Positions 35,090 through 47,711 of a stretch of 64,000 nucleotides of DNA are shown here, one piece after another. Both the position numbers and the translations under genes were made by a program. The stretch is from Phorcus lineatus. Taxonomy: Eukaryota; Mollusca; Gastropoda; Trochida; Trochidae. The notes beneath the pieces were generated by a model. The model worked only from the letters and a program-made list of their open reading frames with translations, was not told the DNA's origin and made no database searches. The number at the start of each line of letters is the position of its first letter. Within the stretch, counting starts at the first letter, position 1. Where the stretch lies: NCBI GenBank assembly GCA_921293015.1, contig OV121086.1:33107194-33171193 (forward strand), given 5' to 3'.

Positions 35090-36060
35090 GAATTTATACC
35101 TTATATCATTTTATTTCAAATATATACTCATTTATTTCTGTATCTCTTCGATTAATTTGACCTTAGACAAGATAAACATGATATATTTATGATTGAGACA
35201 TGACAATTTTCTTCCAAATACGATACCTTTTCCCCCAAAACTAAATCTTTTGACAAATATTTTCAAAAGTTATGACACGCTATTATTTACACAGCATCTT
35301 ACTTCAAGTATAATCAAAAGTTTAATCAAAATCAGCCCATCAGATAAAAAGTTATGACAGTTAGTTAAGTTAAGTTTGCAACAGAGTCACTATAGATTTA
35401 AATAAAATTCACAACATTTTACAGAAGTATTGTAAAACATTAATCATTACCTACCTTGTAATGATGAATCTTCAATCAAATGTGATTAAAATCAGATGAT
35501 TAATTAGAAGTTACCTGACCGGATTTAAACAGACATACGTTCTTACGAAAAAGGACAAACTTTCACAAAACCATTAAAAACTTTATTGATCAAGACACAC
35601 TTTCATGTAATCCTGTATGAAATTGCAAAATTTTAAAAAGTAAAATGATAAGTTTTGAAGATATAAGCCGGACAGAATTTGAAACAATTTCTTACAGAGT
35701 CCCATTTTTTTCCAAATTACACAATATTTTACAAAAATATTTTCAAAATTATTAATCATGACACACCTCGACCTTGTAATGTAATCATACATGTTCATAC
35801 CGAATTTCATCAAAATTAGGTGATTAGTTTTGATGATTTGAGCCGGACGGGACTTGTTAACAGTTTTCTAACAAATTCATCACCTTTTCCCCATAATCCC
35901 AGTTTTGAGAAAAGATAATCTAAAAAAAAAATCATGAAACATCTTTACATATTTATGAATGTCCATGACAAAAATGGTTGATTAGTTAAAAATGTATGTA
36001 TCGGACACAATTTAATTTGTAACGGATGGACGGGCGGTGTCAATTCGATACTCCTGCAAC
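35090..36060. repeat. Diverged tandem repeat, about 160-bp unit, five to six copies
   Basis: A block of the form 'aaaatcagatgattagttttgaagatatgagccggacaaa' (variants) recurs at about 35330, 35490, 35645, 35812 and 35975. Each is preceded by an 'acaaatattttcaaaattat...catgacacacctt' block. The array ends in cggatggacgggcgg. The copies are heavily diverged, so it is old. This layout is common in mollusc genomes. Confidence 0.8.
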
Positions 36061-36667
36061 TGCGTAATACAACAGCCATTGATTCGCAGCTTGAGTTCGA
36101 TCATGATTTCTCTACACTAAACTATATCTAGTCTTTGGAAAGATATTATATGACCGCTTCAAATGGTGAAAAACGTTTCATCGCATTCACTCTACAATAT
36201 TACTATTCGATAATAACTGCTTCACATCTATTCAAACAAGTATCTAAATGATATATTCGCGGTTCAATCTAATGTAAGTGTAATTTATTATTCTAAAAAT
36301 GACAACCAAATGGTATAAAATAGAATGTTATGGCCGATATCAAACTGACATACATGCAGAGTATGTTTTATAATTGATTGTATTTTTTATACGTTCCGAA
36401 ATACCATGTGTACTTATTTAGTCTTAATGATCTAAAAAAAACTGCATTTCATACGCAACTCATCCAACCAAATCATTAAAACTCGTGTATGAGTTGCAAA
36501 CACCTGTGTGTAAATGACTTAAGATCGCCAGTTCTATGTCATATCATATGATATTAAAACTGTTGATCTAACTTTATTTAGATTGGTTTTCTAACAACCC
36601 CCTTCAGCAAGCAGGCAAGAGTACAGATTCAACTATTTTGATAGTTCACGGAAATCAGAAACTACAT

Positions 36668-36845
36668 TAGTCCTGCTTCATGATTGTGTATATAAAGGAG
36701 CCTTTAATACAGTCTAGATCCACATTCAGCAAATCTAGATTGACTGAATGCATATATGAAATTAGGAGGCCAAAGAAAAAATATTGTTGATGAAGGAATA
36801 TTTAATTATTAAAATTATCATAGACGAAATTTTGGTCTAAATCGA
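36668..36845 (+). repeat. Dispersed repeat C, copy 1
   Basis: Shares cctttaatacagtctag, cattcagcaaatctagatt and a terminal palindromic agacgaaattttggtct with 48146-48302. Non-coding, likely a short transposon. Confidence 0.7.
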
Positions 36846-37149
36846 CATGTACGTATTCTCATATCAAACACCGTCACGTCAAGTTCATGTCGTCTTAGAG
36901 ATGTCCATGTGGTGGACTTTCATGAAACGAACATTCATTAGTGATAATGCCGAGGTTTTGAAGGTTATAACAATGTTAACGTAGTCCCGTGCGACTTCAG
37001 TGCTTTTAGTTGTTTTTGAAAGTATGTTTTCATTTACCTTTTTTTCTACATAGAGAATGTAAACTCTGTTGTCATATTATCAATATAGAGGCTATAATGA
37101 TGTTCTGACGCCGCTGACACAAGAAAGATGATGAACCAAACAATGGGAA

Positions 37150-38760
37150 ATAGTTATGGAGTTCTACATTTTACCTTTATTGAAATGTTAAAGATCTTTG
37201 GAAATCAACTATTTAGATGAACGGATTTTAAGTGATAGTAAATACATGACACGTTTCAGAAAATTTCAAACTCGAAAGAGGCTGTAGACAAGGCGATTTC
37301 ATCTCCCCTTATCTATTTATCGTCTGTACATAATTATCATCCATATTTGTCTAGAATAACAAACGGGAAAAAGAAATCAATATTCACGTTGTTGAACATT
37401 TAACTCTTCGGTATACTTATAACGCGATTTCACTTTAGAGTGTTCACAAGAGGGGCTTGAAATCAGAACTTACTTGAACCCTATAAGATTTCGATTTTGC
37501 ATCCAGTTAGAGATCAATTGTGGCCAGACCAAGTCAATTTGGATCGGTTCAAAAAAGAATTCAAATAAAAAAATACCCATATACCGCCTAAATGGTCAAA
37601 AGAACGTTCACAATTCTAAGGATAATGTTCTCGACTGACTTAAACGCAATGATTACCATGAACTATGATAAACAAATTGATACAGCAAGAAAATTTGCTT
37701 TTCCTGATCAGAAATGATATTAAAGTGACACAGAGTATGTTTATGATTTTTCCATGTCACTTGAATACGAGCCAAAATACCATATATCCTAAGTTATGCT
37801 CTAATCGCCTCCTCAATATTACATCTTTACCACTAATTAAAGTGACCAAATAATTACATTTTCTTGTTTTCAATGATAATCGGAAAACTGTCGTAGTAAT
37901 GTTACGAAATGGAATTTCTTGCGTCCCATTTACATGTATTTTACTTAAATGACCTACTTAACACTACCAATCAATGTTTGTGTAAGCGTCTGCTGTAAAT
38001 AAGTTAGCAAAATAGCATTTGACTTATTGGCACGCGCAAGTGCAGTTTTCGATCACAAAACACAACATAAATCTGTTTATTGTCCACATACTAAACTTAA
38101 AAGCTTTGTGGTACTGATTTCCAGAGACAACCACTTCTCCTCGGTAAAATAACACCATTTATTAAGGTTGACATATTTGACTCCAACGACGTACTCTGTG
38201 TAACTTTAACATTGAAAGGGATAATTATAGTCATTAACTCACATATTATCCCTTTATTTACACATTTATTTTCAGCCCTTCATGTGCCTGACAAAGCCTT
38301 CTTTAAATAGCTAACTCAATCTTGTTCAATTTCATTTGGAATGGCAAACGATATAAAATAAAACGACGAATGTTTGTAAATGATTACTCAGGAGGGCTTG
38401 GCATGGTTGATGTTGAAACTTATTTTAAATTCATGAAATTGAACAAAGTTGGCTTCCGACAACATTGAGCCAGTTCTGCAATGATAAATCTTGAACATAT
38501 CCATAACCTTAATTTCTAAAAGCATCGAATAAAAGGATAATTAAAAACATCAAGAATGACTTATGGATCGATGTTCTAGCTATCTATAATAATCTGCAAA
38601 CTTCTGAGATAAAGAACAAAGTGGAATTCAGAAATATCCAGTTTATGCGTCCCCTCAAAGGATTTTAAAACATATTTTAATGATCTCAATGTGGAATAAG
38701 ATATATTCAAGATCTAATGACTAACTCTGGACATTGTTTAAGACCTCCTATCGCCACAAC
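37150..38760 (+). mobile_element. Decayed L1-like LINE (RT to C-terminal region), split by element B
   Basis: A broken plus-strand frame shows the RT motif ERGCRQGDFISPYLFIVC (about 37270-37330). After the element-B insertion it reads LFNFIWNGKRYKIKRRMF and SGGLGMVDVETYFKFMKLNK (about 38310-38460). Stops and indels are frequent. The order matches L1/Tx1-type ORF2, so both halves belong to one insertion. Confidence 0.7.
37720..38209 (+). mobile_element. TIR element B, copy 3, with TTAA at both ends
   Basis: Ends are ttaaagtgacacagagta and its near-complement tactctgtgtaactttaa. TTAA at both borders fits a TTAA target duplication with a TIR starting AGTGACAC/AGTTACAC. It lies within a LINE whose reading resumes beyond it. 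It is about 490 bp and non-coding. TTAA duplication with purine-purine termini points to Kolobok; piggyBac is the alternative. Confidence 0.8.
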
Positions 38761-38769
38761 AGATAAACA

Positions 38770-38880
38770 ATTTTCTCATTGTATTTTATGAAAAATATGA
38801 AGCAGATATAAATGACTTCGAAGGAAGTACAGAACGAATCAAACACAAAACTACAGACAACAACCAATATCACTATTGTA
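38770..38880. other. Spacer between LINE remnant and candidate promoter
   Basis: No feature recognised. Confidence 0.3.
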
Positions 38881-38889
38881 TTCATATTT

Positions 38890-39037
38890 CCCGCTCTGGT
38901 GGCCAAGGGTTGTCACGTGGTCCACTGTAAACAGGAAGAGCCCGAGAGCGGTATCATAAAGTCTATGCAAAGCGTGCAGTCATTTCGAGCTTGCCTGTTT
39001 TGTCATTTCAGCCTCTGTTGTGTCAGCCAGTTATTTC
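38890..39037 (+). promoter_or_regulatory. Candidate promoter and non-coding first exon (possibly of the gelsolin-like gene)
   Basis: A locally GC/CpG-richer stretch in AT-rich DNA holds a cacgtg E-box (38916), a weak TATA-like cataaag (38956) and a downstream tcatttcagcctc. It ends at a strong donor, ttatttc then gtaagt (38/39037). The downstream gelsolin-like gene needs a 5' non-coding exon because its first visible exon starts with an acceptor. A 15-kb first intron would be implied. Purely an inference from sequence signals. Confidence 0.25.
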
Positions 39038-39039
39038 GT

Positions 39040-40825
39040 AAGTAATACAACGATATGACGTTCATTTCAATTTTTTTGTAAACATTTGTTGCCAATGCTT
39101 TATTATGAAGAAAATGATGTGATTTTAATTGACTTGAACCGTATCGCATTGACGCAGTGTCACTGAAAACCAGAACGGTGGCATCCCGAATTCGCCTCAA
39201 CCGGCAGCAGTAAAATGTTTATGCTTGGGACAGTTGGTTGATTGCGACGTCCCGGCCAGTGGCAGTGGCAGTGAGTCATTGCTAGCAGCAATTCTGTGTA
39301 TCATAATTGTTTTGTATTAGAAATTTAGATGGTGAGTGTCAGTGGTGTGATCTTGAATGATTCACGCGTCATGGTAATCCTGGAAATTAAACAAATGCTG
39401 TCTGGTGAGAGAATTGTCAATCGATGACAATCACATTTGAATACAACCCATATTTGTCCTGGTGTAACTGTCGTGTTGTGGAAATATGAGTTAGCATGAA
39501 TATATATTATTAAAAGATTTAAAAAATTGTGTTTTGTCAGGTTGTCATGTTTTAGCCATGTTGGCAGTGTAGGGGTTAATTTAGGTAAAACATGCAGAGG
39601 TTAAAATATTCAATGTCATCTACTCCGAACATAGTATACAGATGCTTTACTACTTAAAGTCTTTAGTAGTACAAGTTTTAAGTCAAGTCATGGGTATATG
39701 GGTGACTAATTGGGTGGGTTAAAAGTATGGTTTGGTCCTGTTAAGACTAAATTAAGTTACCACAAACACAAAGATTTTTTAAACACAGATATATAAAAGT
39801 TGATTTCTACAACAATGTTTGAGAAAGCACTTACTACAGGTTGTTAAAGTGACAGCTCAAGTGGCTCTGGGGGTATCGGGTATTTTGTTGGTTTTGCATC
39901 ACATATTTTTACAAATTTGACTGACAAATTAGTAATGATAATGATGACATATGTCCACCTGGATAATTATGACATATATACATATATAGACATGGATTTC
40001 TTCATGGGTTTTGTTATCTCAAAAAAAAAATCACTGAAAAAACGTCTGTCTAATATGATATTTAGACATACTGCCAGGAGGTTTATTTCAGTGCACCTGT
40101 TACCAAGCCAGTGAAAAGAACCACCTGTTAATATATCAATAGTAATTTGTGTTCAAGTCTGAACTTTTCCTTTCATTGTATGAAATTCTCAATGCATTGA
40201 ATTTCATGCTGCAAATGGCTGATTTATTACCAGAGTGGTGCCAAATAATGAATAACTCACTCACTTATTTAGTCGTAAAAGGATTGAATCAATTTAAGGT
40301 TTTTATCTTTTTTTACTATAATCAATTTTTTGTGTTTTATTTTTATAAACCTATCGACTCTAATTATGGTTTAGCAGACAGCTTGTCTTTTGATTCATTC
40401 TTGATCAAGGCAAAAGTTCTTGTACTATTATTTCTGAAGTTATCTCCCCTGTTTTTGAAAACCATCACATTTGTATTATCGAAAAATTATCAAATTGAAA
40501 TACTTAGTCATTCTGAGTGGATTATTTATATTTATTTATTATTTATATAAGGGGATAAATGAAACCTAATTTAAAAGAAAACAAAAATATAGATAAAAAA
40601 GGCTAAGCTGATAAATCAGAAAATAAGGATCAACATCAAATAAGGCGTATAAGATATGCAAGTATTCGCTAACAACTTACAAATGTGCCAAGGGTAGGCA
40701 TGTTTTGTCTACAAACTTCCCGCACTTCAATATTTTGACTATAAGGTGACATTTCATGGACAAGTAAACAACTGATGTCTTTTTTGTTGGGTTGTTTTAT
40801 TACCAGATGTATTATAGCATGCATT
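39040..40825. other. Interval without supported gene
   Basis: AT-rich. The 133-codon open frame at 40149-40550 is rich in F, L, Y and K and has no family hallmarks; probably chance. Confidence 0.35.
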
Positions 40826-40831
40826 CTCTCT

Positions 40832-41203
40832 CAACTGTTTTAATACGAAGGATTCTTGGTCTAGAAATGTAGAATGCTGATTGGATGCGATCAAAGTTAA
40901 TTGTGCAATTAGCTACGCCGTTTCAAAAGTTATCATTCAAATTGCCTAAGTTATTTCAGTAAGCTTTCCAAAAGCTAAACTTTATTCGAATATGCACCTT
41001 GCACTTTGAGTCGTCTCTACAGAACATAAATGCCTCATTTAGCGACGGCATCATTGCACATGCCTGTGTAACAACAAATACGTTATTCATGCATTCAGTG
41101 TTTTCATTGGCTGAAATATTGCCAGGTGGTTTAAGTTGCAATATTGTGCTGGTAGGGGCAACTGCCAGAAGCCCGACAAACCTTTGTATTAAGACAGAGG
41201 TTG
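40832..41203 (+). mobile_element. TIR element A, copy 2 (uninterrupted)
   Basis: Ends are caactgttttaatacgaagg and cctttgtattaagacagagg (inverse of each other with mismatches). The body aligns block by block with the nested copy at 20852-22509. Non-coding; about 370 bp. Confidence 0.75.
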
Positions 41204-41209
41204 TATAGA

Positions 41210-42380
41210 AATATATGACATTTTATTAACTAACATCTACAATATTTGATACCAATTGCTTAAAAATATAATGGGTACCGAAAAACTTCAATCTGGGAAT
41301 GCTCATTCATGTCAAAGCAGTTGGTATTGGTATCCCGTGTAACTGTATCACATCCATGTTTTAAACATCTTTCATAGACCTCTTTAGTGCGTTAAATATG
41401 GAGTAGGCTTTGAATTAAACCAGGAAGCTATCCAATTTTATCTAGAACATGTCAACCTGTTAAAGCATGTTTGATTCAAAATATCTTTTCTAATCTGCGT
41501 CAACTTCCCTATTTCTACTTTGCCTTGTCATAAGAGATTTTATCTTGAGTTAAGTTTAAACAATGATCTTGTTGTTTGAGAATAGTGTTCATGTGTTAAA
41601 AATTAATTAAGGTTAAATTAAATTTGACTGATTAAGGGTTTGTGTACATGGTTATTGTGTTATGGTTAAAGTTCTCTAAAGACTAAGTACGGCTGGTCAC
41701 AGGGGCTCCGAGTTTTCTAACTAAGGTGAGATTAAGGGGCATTTCATTTAGGTTAGAGACAATGATAGCTACATACCTAGAGAAAATTTTGAAACATGTG
41801 CGTTTTCAATAATTATCTTTTTAACAATTAAGTTAAGGATATTTGTGATTTATGATGTTTGTTTTTATGTGAGTTAAACAAAGTCTACAGATATGAAAGC
41901 CAACTTAATCTACAGTAATTACTCAATTTATTATTTAAACACAGCTTTCATGTAAGTAATTAAACGCCATATGACCAGTGAAGCATTCAATATTTGTTAG
42001 CATGCATATGAATCTTAAATGTACTTATTGAATTTCACGGCATATATGAAAGCTTTTAGATACATGTATCTTGAATTTTTCTGTCACATATAATTTTTTA
42101 TTTGATATTTGTGGCACATTTTCAAGCACCATTTTTAAATCTCGTAAGATTGATATCATATTCCTTGTTCCTTGGTGATATTGAAATGCAGATTAGGTTT
42201 GTTTGGGTTCTTGTTTATTTTCTGTGCCTGATATAGATTAAGTGTCTTATGATAATGATAAATTGATGTAGGAAAAAAATCTAAAACCTGCAGATTTTCA
42301 ATCTGGTCGCTAGTGACCAAAATACTAATATAGGTTGGTCAAATGAATTGATTTCTTCAGTATAACCAAGCTCCTATAAA
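41210..42380. other. Interval without gene
   Basis: AT-rich; nothing recognised. Confidence 0.4.
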
Positions 42381-42385
42381 AAGGC

Positions 42386-42652
42386 ATGGGGTTCAAATCC
42401 CTCCAGGGGCTTGACAACTTTGTCTGCAGCAGAGTAACTGTTCTAGGCCCAGTAATGTTTGGGTGCAATGCTATACTGAATTTCAGAAGTTCCACCCATG
42501 GTCTGCTAATTCCAGCCGAAAGCTTGCAGGTTTTACTGAAATGCATAATAGAGACACTTATGTTGCAGGGTTTCTCTCTGAAATTATACTAGAAGCCATG
42601 ATATAAGTGAAATAGTCTTAACAGCAGCATCAGTGCCCATTTCACCTCACCC
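42386..42652 (+). repeat. SINE-A copy, 5'-truncated
   Basis: Starts at the B-box-like gggttcaaatcc and follows the SINE-A body (gacaactttgtctgcagcag; ccgaaagcttgcaggtttt; gccatgatataagtgaaata) to a ttcacctcaccc tail. About 75-80% like the full copy at 46985. Confidence 0.85.
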
Positions 42653-43335
42653 TGTATTAAACAGGCATTTTTTTAGTGAGTTTGTCTAAAAAAAAAATCA
42701 TAGAATTTAGTGTTCTTGTAAGGTTGAATGTCCCTATGTCAGGATAAATAGTTTAACCATATTTAAACTGAATTTGATAGTGTTTAGATAAATAAAGACT
42801 TTGAATGTCCCTGAAATCAGAAGTGACAACAACATATTTCTCATATCAAAGATGATGTAGAAATTCATACACTTTGGGAAAAAACAACGCTAACATAAAT
42901 TATAGCTTAACAAGATTTTTTCAATTTTGGTCATCTTGTATGCTCCTTCAGTGGTGTGTAACTGAGCTAGTCACTTTTTGATATGTTGTGCATTAACAAC
43001 CAACATTCTGGTTTTGAATTCCTTTGATGTTGACTTTGTTAGCTAGCTGATATTTGTTATGCTGTACAGCTGGAAGATCATTATGCATATGTATTACCAA
43101 TTATCATGTGTTGATTTTCTTTGTTTGCTGACTTAATTTTTGTAGGGAAAAAAAGGTGAAATTTAAAAAGTGCCTGTTTTTACTAAACCAAAACTGATTA
43201 AAAGTATTTTATAGGTTCATTATGGGAAGTGTTAAAATCTATATCTTCAGGATTTATGTCTTTTCTAAAGTCCAAACAGAGGATGAGTAATTTCATATTA
43301 GCATTCTTTACATTCATGACTAATTCTAGCTGATG

Positions 43336-43400
43336 CTGGCAGGTTCACAGCAGTGCATAATCACAATAGTGTTGCAGGTTTTCTCCCTCAGAGTTCCAGA
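43336..43400 (+). repeat. SINE-A fragment
   Basis: gatgctggcaggttcacagc and caatagtgttgcaggttttc match the middle of SINE-A. Confidence 0.7.
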
Positions 43401-43899
43401 TAACTTTTAAGACAATTGGGTATTTACTCCCATGTTTGAATATAATTGAGTAATTTCATGTTTTGAGGAGTAAGCTGAATTTTGTGTACTCCAAGAAATT
43501 TAAGGAATTGAGTAATTGTACTCATAGTTTATGATCCTTATTGAGTAATCAACAAAACTTACATTTTACGAATACGATTGCTTTTAAATGACTTAGTTTA
43601 CGCGACCCGAAAGTCACCAAATCAAACGACGCTCTAGTGATCACGTGACTAAAACTCCGTATAGTGACTGCTTAGATAAATAGTTTAGTTGTAGACGTCG
43701 CTTTTGTAGAGTTTGAAATGCCGGAGAGTGCTGTACGCAAGCTGATATCGTTAATTGAGTAAAGTACGCAATGTCTTTGTTTTAATTGGGTTTAGGTGAA
43801 TCCAATGCGTTTTTTGTACTCCCTGATTATTTTTTAATTGAGTAAATTGTTAATTTATTGCGTGAATTACGCAAATACGCGCTCTATCTGGAGCTCTGC

Positions 43900-44156
43900 T
43901 CCCTGCAATAATACTAGGAGCCATGATATAAGTGAAATACTCTTGAAAATCCTAACTTTCCTCACCTCTCTATATTTACCCGGTACACAAAACCTGTCAT
44001 GATCAAACTTCCCTACCCTCAAGATTATTTGGGCTACTTTAGCAAAGACAGATGGTATTTTTAGGTAACAAATCATATCTTTATTAAGATTTTCTGGCAA
44101 GATAAACAGTGCAAAGTAACCTTAGCATGTCTAGTTTTTAAGCTCGGAAATTAAGT
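43900..44156 (+). repeat. Inverted-repeat arm 1 (composite SINE-A 3' part plus unique block)
   Basis: Begins with the SINE-A block ccctgcaataatactaggag and continues through an unrelated 180-bp block (cccggtacacaaaacctgtc ... agctcggaaattaagt). The entire 257 bp recurs inverted at 51074-51329 with only a handful of differences. Confidence 0.9.
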
Positions 44157-44645
44157 ATCGATAAAGGCATGTTGATTTCATATGAGATATGAAAAAAATT
44201 CATATTTTTATTCCTTCTAAAACATGAATAGAAATAGTACATAGATGGAGCATGTTCTGTTATACTTAAATAAATTGCTACATGACATACAGATGGTATA
44301 TAGGTTACATTCAAAGTATGTACATAGATAAAAAATTGGTTTTAAAATTGATATCCACATAATTTCATAATGATTTTTACATTTGATCATTGTAAAATAT
44401 GACGTTTAATGTAAAATATGACTATAGCATTATGAAAATTAACATTGAGATAAAAAATATTGAAAGAAGTGTATGGAAAGACAAAATGTGAGATTTAGTA
44501 TTTATAACAAGGTCAGGGAGTGTATGTTAGTCTAACCTTGAGAGAGCAAGGGGTTTGTATTAAATAATTGGCCAAGTCTAACGTGTCCAGGCAGTGATTC
44601 CAGACAAACATGAACCAGGTTTTATCAGGGCTGGTTTATAGGCAG

Positions 44646-44692
44646 TATATAAAGAGGATGAGAGATAAGCAGGGATGTATACAGGAAGGATG
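44646..44692 (+). promoter_or_regulatory. Candidate TATA promoter with short leader exon
   Basis: A consensus TATA box, tatataaag, at 44646-44654 is followed about 25-30 bp downstream by purine-rich sequence. It ends ggaaggatg then gtgagttg, a good 5' splice site after 44692. It could be an alternative first exon for the gelsolin-like gene 9.4 kb downstream. No transcript evidence is available from the sequence. Confidence 0.25.
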
Positions 44693-45294
44693 GTGAGTTG
44701 AGAGTAGGAACTCGCTGGCCTGGGTATAGCATTTCACTGGTTCTGGTCCTTGCCTGGTGTTCTGGTAGGTTAAAGTTTTCTGTTAGTTTGATGTTGAGAA
44801 CAAGATATTTAGTATCTAGTAGATCTGGCTTGGTTCATTTGATTTCAAATTCATTTATATTTTTATTGTGTGAATATGATTTCATTACTGTTGTTTGTAC
44901 GTGGTCCTCTTTTGAATTTCTGATATGTTTGACTTTGAAAACACAGTATGTAATATTTAGTTTAAATCTATTGGCTTTGTTTATTATGTAGAAATTCATT
45001 AATATTTTTGAGTTTGTTGAGTATAAGTGTTTTCTAGTTGTTGGTGCTCTGCCTTTGGATTTCCTTTAAGTTTTGACGATGAAAACACAGTATTAGTATC
45101 TAGTAGATCTATAACCATTATGTCATGGTCTTCATAAGGGCAGTCAAATGTAGTCCTGGCGATTCATATGATAACTTGTTTGTGGTATATTATGATTATA
45201 CATTTATGTATCAAAACAATGTTACATGAAGAAAATGGTAAAACAAACCTCATATGAACTCTAGATTGTTCAGTATAAAGTCACTTTCCTTATA

Positions 45295-45625
45295 GTAATA
45301 ATAATAATAAATGGGTACTTATTATGTGCCTTAGTCCATCCAAGGATGCTCAAAGCGCTACACATTTATTACCCTGAAGGAATTGTACTGTCCATGCAGC
45401 TACTAAGCACTTTGCACGACCTATATGGTCCATATATCCATGTATTCAGGTACCCAGTTGTACAGCTGGGTGGACTGGGTGCACATTGGATGAAGTGTCT
45501 TGCCCAAGGACACAACACAGTGTAAACCATAGGTCACAAATGTTTGGTGTCTCCACCTTGATTCGAACCTGGGCCGTTTGCGTGAGAGGCCAGCGGGCTG
45601 ACCACTACACCACCGTGCTCCTTGC
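45295..45625 (-). repeat. SINE-B, tRNA-derived, near full length
   Basis: On the minus strand the head has an A box (tggtgtagtggtcagc) and a B box (ggttcgaatca). A body with gggcaagacacttcatcc and ccacccagctgta follows, ending in a (att)n tail. This body type is widespread among marine invertebrate SINEs. The head is not a functional tRNA: it runs directly into the SINE body without a matching acceptor stem. Confidence 0.85.
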
Positions 45626-45639
45626 ATTTGCTTCCTCTT

Positions 45640-46970
45640 GTACACTTTTTATCAAAGCAGATTTATATATATGTACATGTCTAGTTTGCTTCTCTCTGAT
45701 AGATTATAGACAAAATGAGGTGAGAAAAAAGGATTTGTTTACCTTGATTTCCAATAGGTATTAGGCAAAGGTTTAGCTAATAAATAGTAGAGGACCAATG
45801 TTTTAGAAAAAGTCAATACAGTGCCTGTGTCACAATCTTTGTTTAAATATACACTTTAAAATGTGCTTTATTGAAAGTATTTTAAATGACCTGGTGAAAA
45901 TCTTGGAGATTTTTTCAAAATTGAGAAATAATTAAGTTCTTTAAACAGATGTTTATATTTCATGTACGGCAAGGTTAATCATTTGGTGTTAGATTATTAG
46001 AATGACATAGTTTTACAAGGATAAGTTGATTTATCATTAATATCATCCAAGTCTTTCATTCAAAGTTTATGGATTCTTTCTAGTGTATTCTTTCTGAGGC
46101 AAAAATTAAAGCAGCAATCAAATATGAAATTGGCAACAGCCAAGCCGATTTTCTATTTTGAGCCTCATAGTCTTATATATTCATTGCATGATTCCCAATT
46201 ACTGCAATTATTCCTCTCATTGGCATATATGATTGTCACTTACACTTGCACAGTAGGCAGTAATTACTTACATATCCTTGTCATCTTGCCATGTCACATA
46301 AACCTGACTCTTGTACCATGTGATGTTTGACCTAAATAACTGAGATTTTCTCAAGAACAATACATGCTGGTAACTATTTACATTTGTGACATATTCTTTT
46401 GTATTGTGTTGTGATCATTTACTATATTTTCTTGTACCATTATTCTCTTACTTTTAAAGTTTCCTGTGTATAGTGATCGACCTTGTCTGTCGGTCAGTCT
46501 CATTTTCATGTGCATTGCATATTTTTATTACTCTGTTGCTTCAAGAATATTCTGGATAGTTTATCTTTGTTTCTTGCCAATACCAGAAAACTCTTAATTA
46601 ATAACTTAGCATGGTTTCTATCGAAGTTATTCAGAAACTTAAGTTTAAATGAGTATCATAGGCTTTTGTTGTACATAGTGACAATATCAATGTTTTAAAT
46701 TGCTCTTTGCAAACCAGTTATGGCCAGTTTCAGATAAAAATTTTTTGGAGAAGTCAACAAACCATTGTGACTTGTGTGGTTTTAAATGTGCTGTCTACAT
46801 ATTGCAGGGCTCGTCAAATATCTTGGAGGACTTTGACATGAGTTTTTTTAGTCAACAATGATTTAAAATTTCAAACATGGCATGCATACATGCTTTTCTT
46901 ATCATTGCTGTATAATTTAATGGTTGTCGATATCGATAAATATTAGCGTTAATATTGCACAGTATTCTAT
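45640..46970. other. Interval without gene
   Basis: AT-rich; nothing recognised. Confidence 0.4.
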
Positions 46971-46984
46971 TACCTCATTAGATG

Positions 46985-47295
46985 GGGGTGCGGGATAGCG
47001 CAGTGGTAAGCGCGTTCGGCTTCGGATCAAGAGGTCCGTGGTTTGAATCCCGCCAGGGGCTCGGCAACTTTGTCTGCAGTCGAGAACTGTTCTACACGCA
47101 GTCAGGTTTGGGTAGAATGCTACACTGAATTTCAGCGCAGTACCACCCATTGTTCGCTAGTTCCAGCCGATGCTCGCAGGTTTCACCGTAATGCATAGCC
47201 ACAATGGTGTTGCGGGCTGTCTCCCTGCAATAATACTAGCAGCCACGATATAAGCGAAATAATCTTGAAATTGACGTTAAACACCAACTCACCTC
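46985..47295 (+). repeat. SINE-A, full-length tRNA-derived copy with target duplication
   Basis: The head carries an A box (gatagcgcagtggtaagcg) and a B box (ggtttgaatcc). The body runs to a ctcacctcacctc tail. The flanks show the direct repeat acctcattagatg at 46972-46984 and 47296-47308; the first letters overlap the tail motif, but attagatg is unambiguous. This is the reference copy for the other SINE-A fragments here. Confidence 0.9.
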
Positions 47296-47575
47296 ACCTC
47301 ATTAGATGCTTTATCATGTGTTATCTATTCACTAAGGTCAGTGATTTGATTGTGGCATTTCTTGATGAGAGTACAGGTGGTAGGCCCACTAGGAAATAGA
47401 TGGCTGATAAGAAATAAATTAACTCGAAGCCTGATGAGTCACGACTCTGTGTTTCACCACATACTAACATTTTTAACATAAAGGATGGAATTATCTTGAA
47501 CTATTGATAATTATGATAGTTTAATGTCAATATTCATAGGATATTCATAATGTTAACAATTATCTATAGATCAAT

Positions 47576-47711
47576 CGCCGATGCCGGTATGTTACACAAC
47601 AATGCATACCCACAACAGTGTTGCAGACTTTCTCTTGCAATTATACTAGGAGCTGTAATGTAAGTAAAAGACTCTTGAAAGCGATGTTTAACTCCAAATC
47701 AACTCGCCTAT
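47576..47711 (+). repeat. SINE-A fragment
   Basis: The 3' half of SINE-A, from gccgatgccggta to actccaaatcaactcgcc; diverged. Confidence 0.75.

Noticed and set aside
38812..39045. 77-codon frame overlapping the candidate promoter
   Set aside because: No family match, and its 3' part is better explained as a non-coding leader ending at a donor.
40149..40550. 133-codon plus-strand open frame
   Set aside because: F/L/Y/K-rich translation of AT-rich DNA, no family hallmark and no splice context.
46985..47060. tRNA gene at the head of SINE-A
   Set aside because: It has A and B boxes, but it continues directly into the SINE body, has a SINE tail and target duplication, and lacks a convincing acceptor stem.
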